Positions 18,817 through 25,598 of a stretch of DNA of 64,000 nt are shown in pieces. Below the pieces are notes generated by a model that made no database searches, was not told the origin of the DNA, and saw only the letters and a list, made by a program, of their open reading frames with translations. The stretch is from Defluviitalea raffinosedens. Lineage in GTDB: Bacteria > Bacillota > Clostridia > Lachnospirales > Defluviitaleaceae. The stretch covers positions 21,423-85,422 of the forward strand of contig NZ_JAFBEP010000010.1 of NCBI RefSeq assembly GCF_016908775.1. The letters run 5' to 3'. Numbering within the stretch: position 1 is the stretch's first letter; the number at the start of each line of letters is the position of its first letter. A program made the position numbers and the translations under genes.

Positions 18817-20040
18817 CTATTCAGATTGAGCAATGAGTTTCTTTTTTAATCTTGCATATCTGGGCAATCCATTCTCTGTAGGAATCACAACTTCTCCCAT
18901 AATAAGAGGCACAAGATACTCAATACACTCTTTAGTGACGAAATTTCCTTCTTTATTAATCCAGTGGCTCGGCAATTTCTTCTCAAAATTGGCAACTTCA
19001 TGAATATCAACAAGCTCTGTTTCGCAAATATATGGATCGTTACTTATTCTTTTTAATCCTACCATATATCCAGATTTTCCCTGAACACCATAGATTACAG
19101 CCTGCTTCCCTACCATATAAGCTTCTTCTATATCTGTTTTGGATCCATAGTGCATGGCACATCTCTGGAGGATATTTAATTCAATTTTCTTTACTCTTTT
19201 CTCGATATGTTCTTTTACATATTGCTCCAGAACAGAACCAACGCCTCCTAATTGGGCATGTCCAAAATTATCATGTCCATCGACGGATTCTAAAGTGGAT
19301 ACATATCTTCCATCCTTATCCTTGATGCCTTCTGAAACAACAATCATGACTTTACCTTTTTCTTCGTATATTCTTCTTACATCCTTCTCAAATTGCTTAA
19401 AATCAAATGCTGCTTCTGGAAGATAAATTAAATCTGTAGCTTTTGTCAAAGCAGAAGCTGCAGCAAGCCACCCCGCATTTCTTCCCATCACTTCAACAAT
19501 GGTAACAATATTGGACTTATAAGAATGAGCATCATGAGACATCTCTAAAATACTGGTTGCAATATACTTAGCAGCGCTTCCAAAACCAGGACAATGATCT
19601 GTACCTACTAAATCATTATCAATGGTTTTTGGTATGCCTATTACACGGATCTCATAGTTAATTTTTTGTGCGTAATCATGAATCTTCTTGACCGTATCCA
19701 TACTGTCATTTCCGCCGATATAAAAGAAATATCGGATATTGTACTTAGTAAATACCTTAAAAATCTTTTCATAATCAGAAGAGTCATCCTGCTTTAACCG
19801 GTAACGACAGGAACCGAGAGCTGAGGAAGGCGTTGTTTTCAGGTATTTTAATTCCTCTGCCTCTTCTTCTGCAAAGTCAAAAAGCTCTTCGTTTAAGATC
19901 CCTTGTATACCATTTCTTGCACCAAAAACTTTTTCTATAGACTTTTGATTTAAAGCTTCAAAAATTGCCCCACAGGCACTGGAATTAATGGCTGTAGTAG
20001 GACCTCCGGATTGTGCAATGATACAATTTCCAGAAATCAT
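18817..20040 (-). CDS. pfp: 6-phosphofructokinase, probably pyrophosphate-dependent
   Basis: A 407-residue phosphofructokinase that makes fructose 1,6-bisphosphate. The phosphate-donor loop reads GGNDSMDT rather than the GGDGS of ATP enzymes, and the catalytic loop is PKTIDND; the lysine before TID and the Asp in the donor loop are hallmarks of PPi-dependent enzymes. MGRNAGWLAAASAL is the substrate-site motif. PPi dependence is inferred from these residues. GGAGTGAAC precedes the ATG. It is a single-gene unit with its own terminator. Confidence 0.85.
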   Translation of the reverse strand: MISGNCIIAQSGGPTTAINSSACGAIFEALNQKSIEKVFGARNGIQGILNEELFDFAEEEAEELKYLKTTPSSALGSCRYRLKQDDSSDYEKIFKVFTKYNIRYFFYIGGNDSMDTVKKIHDYAQKINYEIRVIGIPKTIDNDLVGTDHCPGFGSAAKYIATSILEMSHDAHSYKSNIVTIVEVMGRNAGWLAAASALTKATDLIYLPEAAFDFKQFEKDVRRIYEEKGKVMIVVSEGIKDKDGRYVSTLESVDGHDNFGHAQLGGVGSVLEQYVKEHIEKRVKKIELNILQRCAMHYGSKTDIEEAYMVGKQAVIYGVQGKSGYMVGLKRISNDPYICETELVDIHEVANFEKKLPSHWINKEGNFVTKECIEYLVPLIMGEVVIPTENGLPRYARLKKKLIAQSE

Positions 20041-20199
20041 ATGTTCACTCCTTACTTATTTTTATCTGTATCGATAAATCCTGATTTTTCTAAAGGACTT
20101 TGATAATTGCTTTCACAATTTCTTCATTATACATCGCTATAGAGGCATTGTAAATAAGGCGATGTATTTCTTCTGGAAAAATCAATAAAATGTAAACTA

Positions 20200-20229
20200 A
20201 AAAAGCCCTGCATTTAGTTTGCAAGACTT
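20200..20229 (-). terminator. terminator of the TetR-family gene
   Basis: AAGTCTTGCA pairs with TGCAGGGCTT (with G-T pairs), followed on the minus strand by a T run. It lies 18 bases after the stop codon. The rest of the 200-base gap before pfp shows nothing. Confidence 0.65.
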
Positions 20230-20246
20230 AAGATATCATATTCTTT

Positions 20247-20915
20247 CTAAACTTTCATTCTTTCAAAAATATGATTAAGACTATATTCATAATAATCATG
20301 TAAATCATTATGTCTGGGCATATATTTATCTGCTATGACAGTACTAAAAATCATAGAAATCAAAAGTAAGAGGGTATATTCTAAATTGATGTCTTTACTG
20401 AATTCCTTTTTTTCAATACCTTCCTTTAAAAGAGTTTCTAAAACTTTTCCCAGAGAAAATTCATTTAATTCTTCCACTCTGGATGGGGCATGACTTATAT
20501 TAGGGAATTGGTAGGCAATCTCGGCACCGGTTAATTTGATTTCATTGTCAAATTCTATAGCTTCTTTTAAATAACTACTAAAAAGGCTAGGATATTTTTC
20601 ATTTTCTTCAACGATCTTATGATATACAAACTTAATTTTCTCCTTAGCAGTTTTATTAATAAAAGACTTTTCTTCCATCTCAAGTCTCAAATGAACGCCC
20701 CATAATTTTATATAATATTTAAAAATATGGCTTTTGGTAGCAAAGTGATTAAAAAAAGTTCCCCTGGATATTTCTGCAAATCGACAAATTTCATCCACCG
20801 TAATCTCATTAAAATCCTTTACTGAAATCCTTTCCATCACCACTTGTAAAATGTTTAATCTCGTTTTGGCATAATTGATTTCTCGTAGGGAAAAGCTGTC
20901 TACAAGTGATCTCAT
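20247..20915 (-). CDS. TetR/AcrR-family transcriptional regulator
   Basis: A 222-residue regulator. The N-terminal HTH spans about residues 15-65, with FNEITVDEICRFAEISRGTFFNHFATKSHIFKYY as its core (written here as two adjoining parts: FNEITVDEICRF and AEISRGTFFNHF). The C-terminal ligand domain is helical. I prefer the ATG at 20915, which is better spaced from GGAGAGG than the ATG at 20924. It probably represses its own promoter (20972-21000). No obvious target gene sits next to it, so the ligand is unknown. Confidence 0.85.
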   Translation of the reverse strand: MRSLVDSFSLREINYAKTRLNILQVVMERISVKDFNEITVDEICRFAEISRGTFFNHFATKSHIFKYYIKLWGVHLRLEMEEKSFINKTAKEKIKFVYHKIVEENEKYPSLFSSYLKEAIEFDNEIKLTGAEIAYQFPNISHAPSRVEELNEFSLGKVLETLLKEGIEKKEFSKDINLEYTLLLLISMIFSTVIADKYMPRHNDLHDYYEYSLNHIFERMKV

Positions 20916-20971
20916 TACTTCCATCCTCTCCTAATGTTCTGCTGTTATTTTATCCTTTGGGAATAATTTTA

Positions 20972-21000
20972 ATTCTATAATTTAAAATGAAATCTGTCAA
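20972..21000 (-). promoter_or_regulatory. promoter of the TetR-family gene
   Basis: TTGACA (20995-21000) and TAGAAT (20972-20977) spaced by 17 bases on the minus strand. ATTTTAA/TTAAAAT arms surround the -10 box, which could be the autoregulatory operator. Confidence 0.7.
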
Positions 21001-21021
21001 TTTTTTTAATAATAAAGAAAT

Positions 21022-21056
21022 AAAAAAGGTAAAGCAATAAAACTTTACCTCTTTTA
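21022..21056 (-). terminator. terminator of the small hydrophilic protein gene
   Basis: AGGTAAAG and CTTTACCT with an eight-base loop; T-rich sequence follows on the minus strand. It lies 21 bases after the stop codon. Confidence 0.75.
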
Positions 21057-21076
21057 TTTCTTTATTATATTATTCA

Positions 21077-21250
21077 TTATTCAAAATCATCCGGATTAAA
21101 GTTTTCAGCAAAATTCATTTTTGTATTCGATTGATGTCCTTTATTTGCCTTATTGTTCGCAATATCGGTAAATTCTGTGTTTGTCTTGTTTTTAGTCTTC
21201 AAATCAGTATTCTTGGAATCAAGATCAGCAGAATATTTTTTACTTGTCAT
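21077..21250 (-). CDS. small hydrophilic protein, 57 residues
   Basis: I do not recognise this gene. The protein is short, very polar (Asn, Lys, Thr, Asp, Ser) and probably unstructured, ending NFNPDDFE. It contains NTEFT, which loosely recalls the TEFA protease site of small acid-soluble spore proteins; that is a weak resemblance only. A strong GGAGGTGG site precedes the ATG and a terminator follows, so it is a real gene. It lies between a MarR and a TetR regulator. Confidence 0.6.
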   Translation of the reverse strand: MTSKKYSADLDSKNTDLKTKNKTNTEFTDIANNKANKGHQSNTKMNFAENFNPDDFE

Positions 21251-21321
21251 AAAACCACCTCCATTCAAACATAGTTTGGATGGTTTTATCACGTTATATT
21301 CATGATTTTAAAATGTTCTTC

Positions 21322-21750
21322 TTACTCTACCATTTTTAATACTTTATGAAATTCTTCTGTCATAATTTTCTTCGTTGAATCATTCATATCTTCTACCCAT
21401 TTATATAAAACAGCATATTTACTTCTATTATATTCTTTGTAAATTCTTTGCCCTTCTTCTGTTAATTCAATATGTAGAACTCTTCTGTCAAAATCATTCT
21501 GCTTTCTTCTTACGATTCCCTTTTTTTCTAGTTTATCAATTAAAAAAGTCATTCCGCCTTTAGTCATAGACATAATTTCTGCGATATCTTTCATCATTTT
21601 AGGCTTTTGGCTGCTGCCTACTATTTCTATAATTCGCATTTCATTTGGAGATAGTTTATAATTCAGGTGTCCTTCTCTTAAAATAGAACTTTGATTCTCA
21701 GAAATATTGGTAATAATCTGAGTCAAATATTCCATTAAAACATCTTCCAT
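21322..21750 (-). CDS. MarR-family transcriptional regulator
   Basis: A 142-residue winged-helix regulator: an N-terminal dimerisation helix, LSPNEMRIIEIVG and the recognition region MTKGGMTFLIDKLEKKGIV, then the wing motif NDFDRRVLHIELTEEG, which has the family DRR signature. GGAGGGAGAAAG precedes the ATG. The palindrome upstream (21815-21830) is a likely autoregulatory site. Its effector and other targets are not evident. Confidence 0.9.
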   Translation of the reverse strand: MEDVLMEYLTQIITNISENQSSILREGHLNYKLSPNEMRIIEIVGSSQKPKMMKDIAEIMSMTKGGMTFLIDKLEKKGIVRRKQNDFDRRVLHIELTEEGQRIYKEYNRSKYAVLYKWVEDMNDSTKKIMTEEFHKVLKMVE

Positions 21751-21814
21751 CTTTCTCCCTCCATTTTTATACCTTTTTTATACCTTTGTTTACTTAAATA
21801 GGTTTTTTTGAATA

Positions 21815-21830
21815 TTATACTATAGTATAA
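21815..21830. promoter_or_regulatory. 16-bp perfect palindrome upstream of marR (candidate operator)
   Basis: TTATACTATAGTATAA reads the same on both strands and covers a TATAAT-like -10 box of the minus strand, about 65 bases before the MarR start codon. MarR proteins usually bind palindromes of this size over their own promoter. Confidence 0.55.
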
Positions 21831-21902
21831 CAATCAACCTTCAATTTTTCAACTATTTTCATTCAAATATCAAAAAATTTTAAATTAAAACTAAAAGGCA
21901 TA

Positions 21903-21932
21903 AAAAAAAACTCTACATTAAATGTAGAGTTT
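21903..21932 (-). terminator. terminator of tRNA-Ser(GCU) copy 1
   Basis: AACTCTACAT and ATGTAGAGTT with a TTA-type loop, followed on the minus strand by nine T. Confidence 0.9.
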
Positions 21933-21935
21933 GGA

Positions 21936-22023
21936 CGGAGAAGGAGGGATTTGAACCCTCGCGCCGATTACTCGACCTATGCCCTTAGCAGGGGCACCTC
22001 TTCAGCCACTTGAGTACTTCTCC
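21936..22023 (-). tRNA. tRNA-Ser(GCU), copy 1
   Basis: An 88-base class II tRNA on the minus strand with a long variable arm. Acceptor GGAGAAG/CTTCTCC, anticodon loop CTGCTAA (anticodon GCT), stem TGCCC/GGGCA. CCA is not encoded. A second copy at 63719-63809 differs at only two positions in the tRNA body. Confidence 0.96.
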
Positions 22024-22163
22024 ATGACTTCTGGTACAAAGTATAGCATACTGATTTTCTCTTGTCAACGGCTTCCACAAATCCCCTAAAAATTCATGTA
22101 TTATATTGACTTATATATGTTATCATAATATTATAATATTGAAACAAATATTGGGGTGAACTT

Positions 22164-22448
22164 ATGGACATAAAATCCTTAGAAAAAACGGCAGAAATCC
22201 TGAAAGCTCTCGGTCATCCGGCAAGACTTTGTATCGTAAAAGGACTTTTGGAAAACGGCGGATGCAATGTATCCTATATGCAAAATTGTATTGGTCTTCC
22301 TCAATCCACTGTATCTCAACATATATCCAAATTAAAAGCTGCAGGTATTATAGAAGGGGTAAGATGTGGACTGGAAATTACCTATAAAGTTGTCGATGAA
22401 GACGTCATTAAAGTTATGAATGCATTATTTCCTTCAGAAAAAAAATAA
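22164..22448 (+). CDS. ArsR-family transcriptional regulator
   Basis: A 94-residue winged-helix regulator: LKALGHPARLCIVKGL, recognition helix QSTVSQHISKLKAAG, then the wing. Three cysteines lie in the first half (about residues 22, 32 and 40) and one in the wing, so a metal, redox or sulfur signal is possible. They do not match the ELCVCDL site of arsenic or cadmium sensors. GGGGTGAAC precedes the ATG. It stands alone on the plus strand; no transporter is adjacent. Confidence 0.87.
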   Translation: MDIKSLEKTAEILKALGHPARLCIVKGLLENGGCNVSYMQNCIGLPQSTVSQHISKLKAAGIIEGVRCGLEITYKVVDEDVIKVMNALFPSEKK

Positions 22449-22473
22449 AGAGCAAATGCTCTTTATTTTTTTG
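22437..22473. terminator. bidirectional terminator between arsR and serS
   Basis: AAATAAAGAGC and GCTCTTTATTT with an AAAT loop and T runs on both strands. It overlaps the 3' ends of the two convergent genes. Confidence 0.9.
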
Positions 22474-23740
22474 CGATTTTTTCCACATTACCCATATAAG
22501 GTCTTAAGGCCTTAGGAATGATGATACTTCCATCTTCCTGCTGGAAGTTTTCTAAGATGGCTGCGGTAGTTCTTCCGATTGCAACACCACTTCCATTTAA
22601 GGTATGAACAAACTGCGCCTTGTCTTCTGCCTTATCTTTATATTTTATATTGGCTCTTCTTGCCTGAAAGCTTTCAAAATTACTGCAGCTGGATATTTCT
22701 ACATATCGATTATAGCTGGGCATCCATACTTCTATATCGTATTTCATAGCCGCTGTAAAGCCAAGATCTCCTATACATATCTTTACTACCCTATAGGGAA
22801 TTTCTAATAATTGAAGGATTTCTTCTGCATCTCTTGTGAGCTTTTCTAATTCTTCATAAGAATCTTCAGGCTTTGTAAACTTAACCAGTTCTACTTTATT
22901 AAACTGATGTTGGCGAATAACACCTCTGGTGTCTCTTCCGGCAGATCCAGCTTCCGCTCTGAAGCAAGCCGTATATGCGCAGTGCTTAATTGGAAGTTTG
23001 GAACCATCTAAAATTTGATCTCTGTACATATTCGTTACAGGTACTTCAGCCGTTGGCACAAGGAAGTAATCTGTGTTTTCTACTTTGAATGCGTCTTCTT
23101 CAAACTTTGGCAGCTGACCTGTTCCAATCATACTTCTTCTGTGTACCATAAAAGGAGGGAATACTTCTTCATATCCGTGTTTTTCTGTATGAACATCGAG
23201 CATAAAATTCATAAGTGCTCGTTCAAGTCTTGCGCCAAGCCCCTTATAAACTGTAAATCTTGCCCCTGTAATTTTGGCTGCAGTTGCAAAATCTAATATA
23301 TCTAGATTTTCTCCTAATTCCCAGTGAGGCTTTGGCTCAAATTCAAATTGTCTTGGAGTTCCGAATTTACGAACTTCTACATTATCCTCGTCACTGTCTC
23401 CCATGGGAACAGAAGGATGTGGGATGTTTGGAATGGTTAAAAGCAGATTTTCTAATTTTTCATCTACTTCTTTTAATTCCCCATCTAATTCTTTGATCTT
23501 ACCAGACAATTCTTTCATTTCTTCTAGAATTTTAGAAACATCTTTTCCTTCTTTTTTAAGGATTGGAACTTGCTTTGAAACAGCATTTTGCTTGCTTTTA
23601 AGCTGTTCCACCTCCTGAAGAATTGCTCTTCTTTTTTCATCCAGTACCAAAAAGTCATCCAGATTAAAATCTTCTTTTCTAAATTTTAGAGCTTCTTTTA
23701 CTTCTTCAAAATTGTTTCTAAGCAGTTTAACATCTAACAT
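22463..23740 (-). CDS. serS: serine--tRNA ligase
   Basis: A 425-residue class II synthetase of normal length. The N-terminal coiled-coil arm (about residues 25-105) contacts the long variable arm of tRNA-Ser. Motif 2 ([16 protein letters not shown]) and motif 3 ([15 protein letters not shown]) are intact. AAAGGAGG precedes the ATG. A T-box leader (23757-23999) controls it. Confidence 0.98.
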   Translation of the reverse strand: MLDVKLLRNNFEEVKEALKFRKEDFNLDDFLVLDEKRRAILQEVEQLKSKQNAVSKQVPILKKEGKDVSKILEEMKELSGKIKELDGELKEVDEKLENLLLTIPNIPHPSVPMGDSDEDNVEVRKFGTPRQFEFEPKPHWELGENLDILDFATAAKITGARFTVYKGLGARLERALMNFMLDVHTEKHGYEEVFPPFMVHRRSMIGTGQLPKFEEDAFKVENTDYFLVPTAEVPVTNMYRDQILDGSKLPIKHCAYTACFRAEAGSAGRDTRGVIRQHQFNKVELVKFTKPEDSYEELEKLTRDAEEILQLLEIPYRVVKICIGDLGFTAAMKYDIEVWMPSYNRYVEISSCSNFESFQARRANIKYKDKAEDKAQFVHTLNGSGVAIGRTTAAILENFQQEDGSIIIPKALRPYMGNVEKIAKK

Positions 23741-23756
23741 CTTTATACCTCCTTTT

Positions 23757-23999
23757 AAATTTAAAAGCCCCCGTCCTAATTAAAGGACGAGAGCTGTCTC
23801 GCGTTGCCACCTTTTTTGTTATACATTAAGAATAATATATAACCTCTCTTAAGTGAGATAAAGGTCACAACCCTTCTGATTTATCATCAGCAGCTAAGAA
23901 AGTGGATCGTTTTATATTCTAAATCGGTTTCCACCTACCACCGACTCTCTGTATTAGAATGATAAAACTATTCTTTCCTCATCACTATTTTTTCATTCT
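23757..23999 (-). promoter_or_regulatory. T-box riboswitch of serS
   Basis: The leader has the T-box core AAGGTGGCAACGCGAGA (around 23796-23812), a terminator of GCTCTCGTCC and GGACGGGGGC followed by T (23763-23793), and an upstream stem I. Such leaders read uncharged tRNA by the specifier codon and the NCCA end. From the sequence just before ACTTTC I read the specifier as UCC at 23904-23906, followed by the usual purine; this part is tentative. Confidence 0.93.
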
Positions 24000-24011
24000 T
24001 AAATTGATTTT

Positions 24012-24039
24012 ATTATAGCATATAAAAAATTTTTTTCAA
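24012..24039 (-). promoter_or_regulatory. promoter of the serS T-box leader
   Basis: TTGAAA (24034-24039) and TATAAT (24012-24017) spaced by 16 bases on the minus strand, just upstream of the T-box leader. Confidence 0.65.
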
Positions 24040-24123
24040 CGTATAAATTTTATGTATAAAACTTAATGTAAGTGGTTATCCTTAAAGTGTACCCAATGTA
24101 AGGTACATCGCTAAATCCCCCCT

Positions 24124-24163
24124 CAACCTGGTGCTTCTCCCCCCTGAAGCCCAGGTCTTTTTT
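24124..24163 (+). terminator. orphan intrinsic terminator upstream of the HD-GYP gene
   Basis: CCTGG-GCTTC and GAAGC-CAGG arms (one mismatch) around a C/T loop, followed by seven T on the plus strand. No plus-strand gene lies in the 1.6 kb before it. It may end a short untranslated RNA or act as a leader attenuator for the next gene. Confidence 0.75.
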
Positions 24164-24236
24164 TATTTTGATTTTTCTTTACTTTGAATCAGGTATTATA
24201 TACAATATGAATAGGGTGACTGAGGGAGGGGTTATC

Positions 24237-25313
24237 ATGGAACGTATTATAAAGGTTCCAGTGGAGATGTTAGAACCTGGAATGATTCTTGGAGAAGATA
24301 TAGATCATTTTTTTGGAAATATTCTTCTTAAAAAAGGTCATGTTCTGGATCAGCATTTGATTGACAAATTGGCAGAATTCCATGTTGAGTATGTATATAT
24401 AAAAAAAGCTATGGAAGAAGAATATAGCTATACATCTCCAAATAATGTAATGTTTGACGAAATGGCATATATTAATTATTACGAAGAAGCCATTAAAATC
24501 ATGTCCCAAATCTCTCATGATATAAGGCTTGGAAAAACATTAAAAATTCGAACTGTACGCAATGTTATCCATAGACTTTTAGAACAGGCTTTTGCAAAAA
24601 ATAATATTCTTTATTGCTTAAATCTTATTAAAAACTTTGATGATTATACTTATACCCATTCTATTAATGTATGTCTTCTTGCCACCACTTTGGGGAAATG
24701 GCTGGGACTTTGTGATAAAGATTTAAATCAATTAGCCTATAGTGCCCTCTTTCACGATATCGGAAAATATAAAATTCCCCCTGAAATATTGAATAAACCC
24801 GGTAAATTGACTCCTGAAGAATATGAAATCATGAAACAGCATCCTGCTTACGGATATGAAATAGTCAAAAATATAATAGGGATCAGCCCTGATGTGGCCT
24901 ATGGGGTTTTAATGCATCACGAAAAGATTAATGGAACAGGCTACCCTTTAGGTCTTGTAGGCAATCAAATTCATTTTTTTGCTAAAATTATTAGCATAGC
25001 CGATATTTATGATGCTCTTACTTCTGACAGAGTCTATCATAGAAAGATCTCTCCTTTCCAAGCTGCTGAAAGAATTTCCAGAGAAAGCTATTCAAATATT
25101 GATCCCGATATTTCATCAACATTTTTAAATAATATTTCTACTTTTTACATAGGATGTACAGTGGTTTTAAACACCAATGAAAAAGGTAAAATCATATATC
25201 TGTATCCAAACAAACCAACCCGTCCTTTAATAGAATTAGAAAATGGTGAATATATAGATTTAACAAAGGATGAATATTTAGATGTCATGATTGAGGATTT
25301 ATTGTCTTCTTAA
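24237..25313 (+). CDS. HD-GYP domain protein, predicted c-di-GMP phosphodiesterase
   Basis: A 358-residue cytoplasmic protein. An N-terminal domain (about 1-60, EMLEPGMILGEDID) of the kind common ahead of HD-GYP is followed by an HD-GYP domain with HDIGKYKIPPEIL, HPAYGYEIVK, MHHEKINGTGYP and ISIADIYDAL. The HD, HH and GYP residues for the di-iron site are present, so c-di-GMP hydrolysis is likely. Start at 24237 (ATG) is chosen for its GAGGGAGG site; the longer frame has none. It is a single plus-strand gene. Confidence 0.88.
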   Translation: MERIIKVPVEMLEPGMILGEDIDHFFGNILLKKGHVLDQHLIDKLAEFHVEYVYIKKAMEEEYSYTSPNNVMFDEMAYINYYEEAIKIMSQISHDIRLGKTLKIRTVRNVIHRLLEQAFAKNNILYCLNLIKNFDDYTYTHSINVCLLATTLGKWLGLCDKDLNQLAYSALFHDIGKYKIPPEILNKPGKLTPEEYEIMKQHPAYGYEIVKNIIGISPDVAYGVLMHHEKINGTGYPLGLVGNQIHFFAKIISIADIYDALTSDRVYHRKISPFQAAERISRESYSNIDPDISSTFLNNISTFYIGCTVVLNTNEKGKIIYLYPNKPTRPLIELENGEYIDLTKDEYLDVMIEDLLSS

Positions 25314-25479
25314 AGGAGATATTAAATTTTTTTATGACGAATTGTTAAATTTTTGTCATTCTTTTTTTAAGTATTTTATTGTTAAAAATATACAATTTGC
25401 ATACTGTATACATGATCAAATCTTACAATTTGCAGGCTTTTTGCCCTATTTTTATGTGAGATATTTTTTTGGATTTTAA

Positions 25480-25509
25480 TTGACAATATGTAGATTTCTA
25501 TGATATTAT
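25480..25509 (+). promoter_or_regulatory. adhE promoter
   Basis: TTGACA (25480-25485) and TATTAT (25504-25509) spaced by 18 bases. A leader of about 80 bases follows. Upstream, 25314-25479 shows nothing notable. Confidence 0.65.
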
Positions 25510-25515
25510 AGGGTC

Positions 25516-25551
25516 GAAAGTTTAATAAATAACAAACTTTCTTTTTATTTT
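25516..25551 (+). terminator. terminator-like hairpin in the adhE leader
   Basis: GAAAGTTT and AAACTTTC with a ten-base loop, followed by TTTTTATTTT, between the promoter and the gene. It could attenuate adhE transcription. Confidence 0.5.
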
Positions 25552-25558
25552 AATAATA

Positions 25559-25576
25559 TTGTTAATTATTTAACAC
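25559..25576 (+). promoter_or_regulatory. Rex-type operator in the adhE leader
   Basis: TTGTTAATTATTTAACAC matches the Rex consensus TTGTTAANNNNTTAACAA at all but the last base. Rex is the NADH/NAD+ sensing repressor that controls adhE in many clostridia. The site lies downstream of the promoter and just ahead of the ribosome binding site, where it would act as a roadblock. Confidence 0.7.
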
Positions 25577-25598
25577 ACTATTCTAAGGAGGTTATGGT

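Noticed and set aside
24018..24236. c-di-GMP riboswitch ahead of the HD-GYP gene
   Set aside because: The GCAAAG- and tetraloop-receptor-type motifs of GEMM aptamers are not present; only a terminator is seen.
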